In this document: piece after piece, positions 33,064-44,102 of the stretch
How the letters are laid out: every line of letters starts with the position of its first letter
How positions within the stretch are numbered: position 1 is the first letter of the stretch
Program-made: the position numbers and the translations under genes
Notes under the pieces: generated by a model
What the model was told of the DNA's origin: nothing
The model's input: only the letters and a program-made list of their open reading frames with translations
The model's database searches: none
Source: Dactylorhiza incarnata
Taxonomy: Eukaryota; Streptophyta; Magnoliopsida; Asparagales; Orchidaceae
Assembly: GCA_033032865.1 (NCBI GenBank)
Contig: JAWHQI010000614.1
Location: 186,001 to 250,000, forward strand
Reading direction: 5' to 3'
Length of the DNA stretch: 64,000 nt

Positions 33064-36000
33064 GCACTTTTTGTAACGGTACTGGCCAGGACCATCAACA
33101 CATGACCTACAAGCTCAGTACCGCCGGCACCGACGGCCCAGGCCCAGCCCCCTAACAGGGACCGACTGGGACCCAGCTGGCACCGCCGGTTCAGCCTCAC
33201 CCCGAAGGGTTAACCACAAGCCTGCAGGCCGTGCACCCCAACCCCTCTCTGGCCCACCACAGGGCCCAGCGGGTTGTTGGAGACTTACAATCTCCCTTCG
33301 GTGAGAAGTGAGCCAGTTAAGCGGCGGCACGTGGACTTCCCAGGAGGTCACCCATCCCGTGACTACTCCAGCCCGAGCACGCTTAACTATGGAGTACTTT
33401 CACTTCGGTGAGAAGGGAGATTGTAAGTCTCCAACAACCCGCTGGGCCCTGTGGTGGGCCAGAGAGGGGTTGGGGTGCACGGCCTGCAGGCTTGTGGTTA
33501 ACCCTTCGGGGTGAGGCTGAACCGGCGGTGCCAGCTGGGTCCCAGTCGGTCCCTGTTAGGGGGCTGGGCCTGGGCCATCGGTGCCGGCGGTACTGGGCTT
33601 GTAGGTCATGTGTTGACGGTCCTGGCCAATACCGTTACAAATAGCTCAGTTGGTGATGAGAATTGAAAGAACTCCGTAGTTAAGCGTGCTCGGGCTGGAG
33701 TAGTCACGGGATGGGTGACCTCCTGGGAAGTCCATGTGCCGCCGCTGAACTGGCTCACTTCTCACCGAAGGGATACTGTATGTCTCCAACAACCCGTTGG
33801 GCCCTGTGGTGGGCCAGAGAGGGGTTGGGGTGCACGGCCTGCAGGCTTGTGGTTAACCCGTTTGGGTGAGGCTTAACCGGCGGTGCCAGTAGGTCTGTTG
33901 ACGGTCGTGGGCCGTCGGTGCCGGCAGTACTGGGCTAGGGGCCCGGGTCAGGCTAGCCAGTACTGTTACAAAAAGTGCACTTTTTGTAACAGTACTGACT
34001 AGCCTGACCCGGGCCCCTAGACCAGTACTGCCGGCACCGACGGTCCAGCCTGACCCGGGCCCCTGGCACCGTCGGTTAAGCCCATCAACTACAAGCCTGC
34101 AGGCCGTGCACTCCAACCCCTCTCTGGCCCACCACAGGGTCCAGCGGGTTGTTGGAGACATACAGTCTCCCTTCGGTGAGAAGTGAGCCAGTTAAGCGAC
34201 GGCACGTGGACTTCCCAGGAGGTCACCCATCCCGTGACTACTCCAGCCCGAGCACGCTTAACTACGGAATACTTTCACTTCTCATCGCCAGCTCAGTTGG
34301 TGATGAGAAGTGAAAGTATTCCGTAGTTAAGCGTGCTCGGGCTAGAGTAGTCACGGGATGGGTGACCTCCTGGGAAGTCCACGTGCCGCCGCTTAACTGG
34401 CTCACTTCTCACCGAAGGGAGACTGTATGTCTCCAACAACCCGCTGGGCCCTGTGGTGGGCCAGAGAGGGGTTGGGGTGCACGGCCTGCAGGCTTGTAGT
34501 TGATGGGCTTAACCGACGGTGCCAGGGGCCCGGGTCAGGCTGGACCGTCGGTGCCGGCAGTACTGGGCTAGGGGCCCGGGTCAGGCTAGCCAGTACTGTT
34601 ACAAAAAGTGCACTTTTTGTAACGGTACTGGCCAGGACAGTCAACACATGACCTACAAGCCCAGTACCGTCGGCACCGACGGCCCAGGCCCAGCCCCCTA
34701 ACAGGGACCGACTGGGACCCAACTGGCACCGCCGGTTCAGCCTCACCCCGAAGGGTTAACCACAAGCCTGCAGGTCGTGCACCCCAACCCCTCTCTGGCC
34801 CACCACAGGGCCCAGCGGGTTGTTGGAGACTTACAATCTCCCTTCGGTGAGAAGTGAGCCAGTTAAGCGGCGACACATGGACTTCCCAGGAGGTCACCCA
34901 TCCCGTGACTACTCCAGCCCGAGCACGCTTAACTATGGAGTACTTTCACTTCGGTGAGAAGGGAGATTGTAAGTCTCCAACAACCCGTTGGGCCCTGTGG
35001 TGGGCCAGAGAGGGGTTGCGGTGCACGGCCTGCAGGCTTGTGGTTAACCCTTCGGGGTGAGGCTGAACCGGCGGTGCCAGCTGGGTCCCAGTCGGTCCCT
35101 GTTAGGGGGCTGGGCCTGGGCCATCGGTGCCGGCGGTACTGGGCTTGTAGGTCATGTGTTGACGGTCCTGGCCAGTACCGTTACAAACAGCTCAGTTGGT
35201 GATGAGAATTGAAAGAACTCCGTAGTTAAGCGTGCTCGGGCTGGAGTAGTCACGGGATGGGTGACCTCCTGGGAAGTCCACGTGCCGCCGCTTAACTGGC
35301 TCACTTCTCACCGAAGGGAGACTGTATGTCTCCAACAACCCGCTGGGCCCTATGGTGGGCCAGAGAGGGGTTGGGGTGCACGGCCTGCAGGCTTGTGGTT
35401 AACCCGTTTGGGTGAGGCTTAACCGGCGGTGCCAGTAGGTCTGTTGACGGTCGTGGGCCGTCGGTGCCGGCAGTACTGGGCTAGGGGCCCGGGTCAGGCT
35501 AGCCAGTACTGTTACAAAAAGTGCACTTTTTGTAACAGTACTGACTAGCCTGACCCGGGCCCCTAGCCCAGTACTGCCGGCACCGACGGTCCAGCCTGAC
35601 CCGGGCCCCTGGCACCGTCGGTTAAGCCCATCAACTACAAGCCTGCAGGCCGTGCACCCCAACCCCTCTCTGGCCCACCACAGGGCCCAACGGGTTGTTG
35701 GAGACATACAGTCTCCCTTCGGTGAGAAGTGAGCCAGTTAAGCGGCGGCACGTGGACTTCCCAGGAGGTCACCCATCCCGTGACTACTCCAGCCCGAGCA
35801 CGCTTAACTACGGAATACTTTCACTTCTCATCACCAACTGAGCTTCAGCTCAGTTGGTGATGAGAAGTGAAAGAACTCCATAGTTAAGCGTGCTCGGGTT
35901 GGAGTAGTACTGGGATGGGTGACCTCCTGGGAAGTCCACGTGCCGTCGCTTAACTGGCTCACTTCTCACCGAAGGGAGACTGTATGTCTCCAACAACCCG

Positions 36001-36235
36001 CTGGGCCCTGTGGTGGGCCAGAGTGGGGTTGGGGTGCCCGTCTGCAGGCTTGTGGTTAACCCTTCGGGGTGAGGCTGAACCGGCGGTGCCAGCTGGGTCC
36101 CAGTCGGTCCCTGTTAGGGGGCTGGGCGTGGGCCGTCGGTGCCGGCAGTACTGGGCTAGGGGCCCGGGTCAGGCTAGCCAGTACTGTTACATATTCACCT
36201 CCCCCTCCTCTAAGGGCGCCAATCGATCCAACAAG

Positions 36236-36247
36236 TGGTATCAGAGG
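36236..36247 (+). promoter_or_regulatory. Primer-binding site of copia B, first copy
   Basis: TGGTATCAGAGG lies two bases after the LTR end and is complementary to the initiator-Met tRNA except for the last base. Confidence 0.85.
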
Positions 36248-36281
36248 TAGGCTATTCCAAACGGTTTAAAAACCAGGAATA

Positions 36282-36709
36282 ATGATGTCTTATGATCTCG
36301 CTTTTTCCGAGGGTCAGGGAATTAGTAGACCTCCACTCTTTACCGGGTCAGATTATAATTACTGGAAAAATAGGATGAGATGTTTTCTTATGACCCTAGA
36401 TATTGAGGTATGGAATATGGTAGAAGAGGAATACTCTCCTCCTACATTTGTAGTTGGAGAGATAACTTAGATAAACCAAAAGATAAATGAGATGATAAGG
36501 ATAAGCTAAAATGCAAAAATAACGCCAAGGCTATGAATGATTTATTTTGTGCGTTAGATAGAACTGAATTTAATAGAATTTCTGCATATACTACTGCATA
36601 TGAAATTTGGAATCATTTGGAAGTTACTCATGAAGGTACATCGCAGGTTAAAGATTCAAAGCTTTTCCAACTTGAGTCGGAATATGAAAAATTCCGGATG
36701 GACGAAAGT
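36282..36709 (+). pseudogene. Truncated first copy of copia B gag
   Basis: It starts MMSYDLAFSEGQGI and runs into a stop after GEIT (36470). It then continues in another frame to RMDESE, where the duplicated 5S block takes over. It represents the amino-terminal part of SIRE gag only. Confidence 0.85.
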
Positions 36710-37212
36710 GAGCCAGTTAAGCGGCGGCACGTGGACTTCCCAGGAGGTCACCCATCCCGTGACTACTCCAGCCCGAGCACGTTAACTACGGAATACTTTC
36801 ACTTCTCATCACCAACTGAGCTGCAGCTCAGTTGGTGATGAGAAATGAAAGAACTCCATAGTTAAGCGTGCTCGGGTTGGAGTAGTACTGGGATGGGTGA
36901 CCTCCTGGGAAGTCCACGTGCCGTCGCTTAACTGGCTCACTTCTCACCGAAGGGAGACTGTATGTCTCCAACAACCCGCTGGGCCCTGTGGTGGGCCAGA
37001 GTGGGGTTGGGGTGCCCGTCTGCAGGCTTGTGGTTAACCCTTCGGGGTGAGGCTGAACCGGCGGTGCCAGCTGGGTCCCAGTCGGTCCCTGTTAGGGGGC
37101 TGGGCGTGGGCCGTCGGTGCCGGCAGTACTGGGCTAGGGGCCCGGGTCAGGCTAGCCAGTACTGTTACATATTCACCTCCCCCCCTCTAAGGGCGCCAAT
37201 CGATCCAACAAG

Positions 37213-37224
37213 TGGTATCAGAGG
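37213..37224 (+). promoter_or_regulatory. Primer-binding site of copia B, duplicated copy
   Basis: A second TGGTATCAGAGG, 977 bp after the first, created by the tandem duplication; both are preceded by the same LTR end. Confidence 0.85.
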
Positions 37225-37258
37225 TAGGCTATTCCAAACGGTTTAAAAACCAGGAATA

Positions 37259-38750
37259 ATGATGTCTTATGATCTCGCTTTTTCCGAGGGTCAGGGAATT
37301 AGTAGACCTCCACTCTTTACCGGGTCAGATTATAATTACTGGAAAAATAGGATGAGATGTTTTCTTATGACCCTAGATATTGAGGTATGGAATATGGTAG
37401 AAGAGGAATACTCTCCTCCTACATTTGTAGTTTGAGAGATAACTTAGATAAACCAAAAGATAAATGAGATGATAAGGATAAGCTAAAATGCAAAAATAAC
37501 GCCAAGGCTATGAATGATTTATTTTGTGCGTTAGATAGAACTGAATTTAATAGAATTTCTGCATGTACTACTGCATATGAAATTTGGAATCATTTGGAAG
37601 TTACTCATGAAGGTACATCGCAGGTTAAAGATTCAAAGCTTTTCCAACTTGAGTCGGAATATGAAAAATTCCGGATGGACGAAAGTGAAGATGTTGATGG
37701 CATGTACACGCGCTTCACCAAGATCGTCAATGCCTCCAAAGCACTTGGAAAGTCCTTCTTCAATGTCGACTTGGTCCGAAAGATCCTTCGTTCCCTTCCA
37801 CCAAAATTCAACTCGAAGGTGACGGCCATTTCAGAATCACACAATCTAAGGACGCTCCAAGTTGAGAGCCTCATTGGGAATCTCAAAACCCATGAGGTAG
37901 AACTCAAAATCCAATATGATGAATACAACAAGGAGCCATAGAAGAAGGCATTGGCACTAACATCAAAGAAGGAGTGCCAAGAGGATGAGGATGAAGATGA
38001 AGAAAGCCTTTGGTTGAAGAATTTCCGAAAATTCATGCGAATTCCGAAAAGGAGAAACACTTTCCGGAAATTTATCAAAAAGGATGCAATATGGAAAAAG
38101 TCATCCTCAAAGAAGGAAAAGGAGGAAAAGGAGAGCGACGATGAAGAAGAAAGACCTCCACCGGAGTGCTTTCATTGTAGGAAGACCAGGCACATTCAGA
38201 GCCAGTGCCCAAAGTTCTTGAAGGAGAAGAAGGAAAAACGGCACAAAGGAAAGGAGAAGAAGAAGGTGCTAAAAGCTAGAACATGAGATGACTCCTCCTC
38301 CTCCTCCGAAGAATCAAGCCGATCTTCATCAAGCGAAGATGAGGAAGCAAACATGTGCCTCATGGGACATGGAAACGACGGCGACGACACCAGTGTTCTT
38401 AGTGACACTGAGGTAACTCCTCCCACTTATGATGAACTCTATAATGAATTCCTTGAAACTTGCAAAGCTTTTGATAAAAATATGAAAGATAGTATTTTAT
38501 TGAATCATGAAAATGAATCTCTTATTAAAGAAAATCAAAAGCTTTCCAAAAAGGTAATTGTTTTAGAAAAGAGAAAGGTTTCTTGCCAAGAGTGTGATCA
38601 CTCGACTAAATTGGCAAAAGATATTGAAGAGTCACTTTCTAAAGCCATCTCTCATGCCAAAACTCTTACAAAAGAGAAGGGAAAATTAGAAAGGAAATTA
38701 GAAGCCTCTCTTTTGCAAATCAAAAATAATAAAAAAAGGTTTTGAAAATA
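37259..38750 (+). pseudogene. Copia B gag
   Basis: From the ATG at 37259, an internal TGA (in the stretch VV*EIT) and a frame change near 37440 interrupt the start. From 37510 the frame reads NDLFCALDRTEFNRIS, EIWNHLEVTHEGTSQVKDSK, then YTRFTKIVNASKALG and SLPPKFNSKVTAIS (to 37941). Frame 37951-38286 carries the acidic run and zinc knuckle CFHCRKTRHIQSQC (C-x2-C-x4-H-x4-C). Frame 38353-38745 is a coiled coil (LLNHENESLIKENQKLSKKV) ending at a stop. Four or more lesions separate these parts. The organisation is the same as in copia A. Confidence 0.85.
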
Positions 38751-38758
38751 GGTGTGTC

Positions 38759-39360
38759 ATGCTTGTGAAAGAAAATTCTTCACTTAAAGCACAAGTTCAT
38801 GATCTCACCATGACCATTAAAAAATTTGGAATTGGCCAAAAATCACTGGAAATGATTTTAGGGAACCAGTGTCATGGCTCTGGAAAATTTGGGCTCGGAT
38901 ATCGAGGTGAGGGCTACCGCCCGGCGCTAGCCACTAACGCCGGCGCTAGCACCTCATACCAGAAACCTGAATTCTCTTTTTCAAAATGTGTTTCTTCTGT
39001 AAATCCAATTTCTTCCAGCAAGAAAATTTTCCTGAAAAGGGTCTCAACCCCCTTTATTTCGTGTGCAAACTGTTATAGGTTAAGTCACACATCTAGTTCT
39101 TGCAGGAAAATAAAACAAAATACTTTAAAACAAATCTGGGTACCTAAGGCTTCCACTTATTCTATGGGTGGTACCACTTGGGTATCCGGATCTTTACTCT
39201 CATCTTCTTTCTAGATGTGCAGGCAGGCTAAGGACAATGAAGACGTGTGGTACTTGGATTCAGGATGCTCCAAGCACATGACGGGCAATAAAGCTAAGTT
39301 CCTTAGCCTAGAAAAGAAGAAGGGAGGGATCGTGACGTTTGGTGATAGCGGAAAATGAAG
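38759..39360 (+). pseudogene. Copia B gag-pol linker, second zinc knuckle and protease
   Basis: Frame 38759-39214 has CANCYRLSHTSSSC (C-x2-C-x4-H-x4-C) and IWVPKASTYSMGG. After a stop, the next frame has WYLDSGCSKHMTGNKAKF (about 39250-39305), the protease active site D-S-G intact. The palindrome doublet at about 38913-38950 encodes GYRPALATNAGAS, the exact counterpart of the doublet in copia A. Confidence 0.8.
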
Positions 39361-40756
39361 GATCATGGGAATTGGTACAGTTGGTAACAAATCCTTTACT
39401 ATATCTAATGTTCTTTATGTGAAAGGATTAAAACACAATTTAATTTCTATTGGTCAATTATGTGATAAAGGATTAGATGTGTTATTTGAATCTTCCACTA
39501 ACTTATGCAAAATATCTAATCCTACTACAAAAGATATTTTACTAACTGCACCAAGAATACATAATGTTTATATAGTTTCTTTTCACGATCTTTCTAAATC
39601 ATCTATAAAATGTTTTATCACTAAAAATGATGAGTTAGAACTTTGGCATAGAAGACTAGGGCATGCTAGCACAAAGCTCATTGTAAAACTTGCCAAAAGT
39701 AATTTAATTAGAGGATTGCCTAGGTTAAATGGAACTTTACCTTCACTTTGTTCACCACATCAAAAAGGTAAATTTTCTAGATCCTCTTTCAAAAGTTAAA
39801 ATTTCATTTCAACTACAAGACCCTTGCAAATAATTCAAATGAATCTTTTTGGTCCCGTTAGCACTCCAAGTCTTGGTGGTAGATTATATACATATGTCTT
39901 AATAGATGATTTTTCAAGATATTGTTGGACATTATTTCTCTCTTCCAAATCCGATGCGTTTTGTGAATTTGCAAAATTATGTACTCTTATTCAAAATGAA
40001 AGTGATTTAAAAATTAAATGCATTCGCTCGGATCATGGAGGAGAATTTGAAAATGAAAAATTTACATCCTTTTGTGATATGTTAGGCATTAAACATGAGT
40101 TCTCTGCACCACGCACACCACAACAGAATGATGTTGTAGAAAGAAAGAATAGGACACTTCAAGAACTAGCGTGCACTATGTTATGTGAATATAAATTACC
40201 TAAGTCGTTTTGGGTCGAAGCCGTAAGTACATCGTGTTATGTTTTGAATAGAATCATGCTTCGCCCATCTCTTAATCTCACACCATATGAACTCTATTTT
40301 CAAAAGAAGCCTAATGTATCTTATTTTAAAGTTTTTGGTTTTAAATGTTTTATTTTGAATACAAAAGATAGCTTAGGAAAGTTTGATGAAAAATATGATG
40401 AAAGAACTTTTCTTGGGTACTCTTCAACTAGTAAAGCTTATAAAATTTTTAATAAAAGAACACGTAGAGTTGAAGACTCAATAAATGTAAAATTTCATGA
40501 GTTTGTTCCTTGTGTAGAAAAACTTTCCGCAGACAACGAGGATGATCTATTACCACCTTTGGAGCATGGTGACAAAGAACCTTCCAAAGAAGAAGAAGAG
40601 GAGGCCAAGAAAGATGAATATGTACCTCCAAGTGCCTTGAAATTCATAAAGGATCATCCACGGGAATTAATAATTGGTGAACCATCCATCGGGGTAAGAA
40701 CTCGCTCTTCTCTTCATGATTTTTTTTTCAAATATTTATTTTGTTTCCAAAATTGA
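39361..40756 (+). pseudogene. Copia B integrase
   Basis: The zinc region ELWHRRLGHAS is intact (39636-39670). A stop at about 39797 interrupts before the core. In the core, the first catalytic aspartate is lost (QMNLFGP where A has HMDLFGP). The second (IRSDHGGEFEN) and the glutamate (VVERKNRTL) remain. The C-terminal part runs to 40756, where a frame shift at a run of T bases (about 40722-40731) ends the frame. Integrase would insert cDNA; the D-to-N change alone should inactivate it. Confidence 0.88.
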
Positions 40757-42283
40757 ACCAAAAACCGTTTCTATCGCTTTGAATGATGAATTTTGGTTTT
40801 TGGCTATGAATGAAGAGTTAAAACAATTTGAGCGATATAATGTTTGGAAATTAGTTGAAAGACCATCTAATCACTCGGTTGTAGGTGTAAAATGGATTTT
40901 TAAAAATAAATTAGATGGTGAGTCTAGAATTACTAGGAATAAGGCACGCTTAGTAGCACAAGGATATTCACAAATCGAGGGGATAGATTTTGATGAATCT
41001 TTTGCACCCGTTGCTAGATTAGAGTCTATAAGAATTTTTCTAGAATTTGCAAGCTTTAAAAGAATAAAACTATTTCAAATGGATGTGAAAATGCTTTTCT
41101 AAACGGGTTTGTAAAAGAAGAAGTTTATGTTGAACAACTCCCCAATTTTATTAGTGAAAAATTTCCAAATCATGTTTATAAACTAGAGAAAGCGCTTTAT
41201 GGTTTAAAACAAGCACCCCGTGCATGGTATGAAAGACTTACATCATTTTTATTAAAGCACGGTTATATTATGGGAAGTGCGGATAATACTCTCTTCATTA
41301 AGCACAACAATGATGATATAATTATTTTACAAATATATGTTGATGATATTATTTTTGGATCTACTAATGAAGAGATGTGTAAAGAAGTTATTTTAATGAT
41401 GAAAAATGAATTTGAAATGAGTCTTGTAGGAGAACTTTCTTATTTCTTTGGTTTTCAAATATCACAAAGAAATGATGGTATCTTTGTATGTCAAACTAAA
41501 TATATCCATGATATGCTAAAATGTTTTGGATTTGAAAACCTTAAACATGCTTCTACACCAATGAGTGCATCACTAAAATTAGGAAAAGATGAATCAGGAA
41601 TCTCTATAGATCAAACTTTATATAGAGGTATGATAGGATCTCTACTTTATCTAAGTGCAACTAGACCCGATATTATGTTTGTCGTATGCTTATGTGCTCG
41701 ATTTCAAGCCAATCCAAAAGAATCTCATTTAAAAGCGGTAAAACGAATTTTTAGATATCTCATTGGGTCATCTAGATTAGGATTATGGTACCCGCACAAT
41801 AATTCATTTACACTTCACGGCTACTCCGATTCGGACTACACCGGTTGTTCACTTGATAGAAAAAGCACTAGTGGTACTTGTCATTTTCTAGGACCTTCAT
41901 TAGTTGCATGGTCTAGTAGGAAACAAAATTCGGTTGCACTCTCCACCACGGAGGCCGAATACATTGCATTAGAGAGTTGTTGTGCACAAGCACTATGGAT
42001 GAGCCAAACTTTAAAGGACTTTGATTTTCATCTAAAACTTATTGAATTAAAATGTGACAACAAAAGTGCCATTGATCTCACAAATAATCCGGTACACCAC
42101 TCTAGATCCAAACATATAGATGTGCGTCATCATTTCATAAGGGATCACATTAAAAAGGAAAATGTAAGGATTAGTTTTATTGACACGGACTCTCAACTTG
42201 CTGATATATTTACTAAACCTCTTCCTGATGCAAGGTTTCAAATGTTAAGGTTGGAATTAGGAGTCTTAGACATCTTAGGATGA
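40716..42283 (+). pseudogene. Copia B reverse transcriptase and RNase H
   Basis: RT starts in frame 40716-41102 ([30 protein letters not shown]). It shifts frame at 41090, where copia A has VKTAFLNG and B has lost a base or two, and resumes. The catalytic YVDDIIFG is at about 41336-41360. RNase H follows with [32 protein letters not shown] and [12 protein letters not shown], ending at 42283. The second part (41270-42283) is one intact 337-codon frame. Confidence 0.9.
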
Positions 42284-44088
42284 ATAACATGTAAAACACT
42301 AATGTTTTATGCAATTTGAGCAATCAAGACATCTCTGAATATTACACAATTTCTGCATAAGACTACTCTTAAGACCCCTAATCAATATCAAAAATCAGAT
42401 TTTTAAAATTCTTAAAAAATCGTGTACTGTTTCCAGCACTAACGCTAACGCCGGCGCTAGCGTGGGTTTGTGATTTTTCTATTTTTTAAAATTTCTAAAA
42501 ATCAACAAAAATATGTTAGTTTATATGTACAAATTTATTTTTGTGTTTTTGTCTATTTTATTTTTGTTTTATGTGTATTATGAAAAATCAACTACAAAAA
42601 TTCAAAATACAAAAATATGTTTGTGTGATTTTTCTATTTTTATTTCATTAAAAATTTTCAAAAAAAAAAAAACTGTATGATCTTTATTGCTAATATCAAG
42701 CATGAATGAATTCTATTATTTAGACTTATTTACAATGTTAAAATTTATTCCTTCAAATTACTATGAACATTGTTTTGTTTATCATGCTTTGATATATCTA
42801 ATTAAAGTGCATCAATTGTATTGAAAAATATATGTAGAACCAAGCTTAGCATGCCTCTAAGTATGAATAAATGTATTATGATTGATAATGATGACTTTCA
42901 CTCACTTACTTTGGTAATCAACATGTGTGTTTAAATCTAAAAATGCTTGCTTGTGTATTGTATTTGTACAATGAATTAAAACTTGCATAAGTTTATTGTC
43001 TACACTATATTTGAATTGCACTTATGAAATTTAGAAAAGTGGTTAAGTTAAAAATTTGGGTTTGCAAAATAAGTGTATTCGGAGAATGTTGTCTCACAAA
43101 TGTGAACAGAGAATTATATATGTAGACAAATATAACTCCACCAAGCACTACTTGAACCTCCTGATAAGTCTTCATAAGCATTATGAGGTTGAGCACCTTG
43201 AAAAGAATAGTAAAGTGTCTTGTGCAAACCTTGGTTATTACACCACTTTGTTAAAAATTATGTGCATTAAAAGTGTGTGAAAGTAATTTACTTGTGTTTT
43301 ATTGTGCACTTTACTTTACATATGTCTTGTATTTTGTTGATTTAAATCAATAGTTAACATTACCCAAAATACACTTATGTGCACATCATTCTCTTTCACA
43401 ATACTTCTTCTCATGAGTATTGGATTCTAATGCTTTATCTATACTACTCTTTATATAAAAAATGCACTAGATAACCTAACATGATCTCTACAATATTTTG
43501 GTATCTCTTGAACTTAAAATTAAGTAACATTGCAGTATAATCTTTCTTTGATATGTTTATTTCATGCTTGGTATCTTTATGAAAAACTTTGAGATTTCAA
43601 AGGTTAAAACATCTTTCAATTTTGAACTAAAACTCATATTTTTACTTATGTTTTTCATGCTTAGGAAAAGATGTTTATTATAATCTTCCGCTTGCTTACA
43701 ACTCTTATCTTTTTATTTGAAATCTCTTATATACTATGCTTAAAATCTTTATCATTATCTATATTGCAAAAGCTCGATCATGCTTTATCATTTATAAGAA
43801 ATGCTTCCTTACTACCCTCACCCCACCTTCTTTTGATAATACCAAAAGGGGGAGATTAATTGAAGAAATCTATATAGGAGAAATATAGAAGATTAATGGG
43901 AGAATAATTCATGTAATCTATCATTTAGGGGGAGTAAAACATAAATTGCACTTATGTAGGGGGGGCATTAAGATAAGGGGAGTATGCACATTATCATGTT
44001 TATTATATACTATAGTTGCACTATCATCTTGCTTATCCTATACTATAAACACTATTGTTGATTTCTTGCTAAGTGGATTTGTTATTAT
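42284..44088. other. Copia B 3' non-coding region
   Basis: No antisense ORF is present here, unlike copia A. A single palindrome remnant (CTAACGCCGGCGCTAGCG, about 42441-42465) lies shortly after pol. The 43136-43240 block is conserved with copia A. Extra polypurine-tract-like words (AAAGGGGGAGA near 43848, TAGGGGGAG near 43925) precede the true tract. Confidence 0.65.
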
Positions 44089-44102
44089 CAAAAGGGGGAG
44101 AT
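44089..44102 (+). promoter_or_regulatory. Polypurine tract of copia B
   Basis: AAAAGGGGGAGAT directly precedes the 3' LTR start TGTTAGAC and is identical to that of copia A. Confidence 0.88.

Larger units (their letters stand above)
30041..36191. mobile_element. 6.15-kb array of inverted units with 5S-rRNA-derived sequence
   Basis: The block begins TGTAAAAGTACTGGC and ends GCCAGTACTGTTACA, so its outer ends are inverted copies of each other, and it is flanked by TATTC duplications (30036-30040, 36192-36196). Inside are units of about 310 bp alternating in orientation. Head-to-head centres read ...CAACTGAGCTGCAGCTCAGTTG... (near 30353, 35845). Tail-to-tail centres read TTACAAAAAGTGCACTTTTTGTAA (GTGCAC at 30707, 31181, 32093, 33062, 33975, 34608, 35521; variant at 32429). 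Two or three junctions are direct tail-to-head (about 31517, 33640, 35187). Each unit carries the 3' two-thirds of a 5S rRNA-like sequence. Cassandra TRIMs also carry 5S sequence in their LTRs, so this may be a Cassandra-derived foldback form. That relationship is inferred. Confidence 0.85.
35731..37688 (+). repeat. Tandem duplication of about 0.98 kb at the array/gag junction
   Basis: Block 35731-36709 and block 36710-37688 match almost base for base. Both run from GAGCCAGTTAAGCGGCGGCA through one 5S head-to-head dyad, the LTR end, the PBS and the first ~430 bp of gag to GACGAAAGTGA. The join at 36704-36712 has the shared word AAGTGA at both parents, pointing to a microhomology-mediated event after the array had inserted. 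The copies differ by a few substitutions and two 1-bp or similar indels. Confidence 0.9.

Noticed and set aside
33642..33720. A tRNA gene starting at TAGCTCAGTTGG
   Set aside because: Only the A box matches; no B box, anticodon arm or acceptor stem can be drawn.
30035..35707. Repeated open frames of 60-157 codons such as MSPTTRWALWWAREGLGC
   Set aside because: They recur in every unit in both orientations because the units are near identical; the sequence is structured as a hairpin/5S-derived repeat with no protein motif.
30041..36191. A genuine 5S rRNA gene cluster
   Set aside because: The first third of 5S rRNA is absent in every unit, units are inverted instead of tandem, and the block has transposon-like ends with a TSD.
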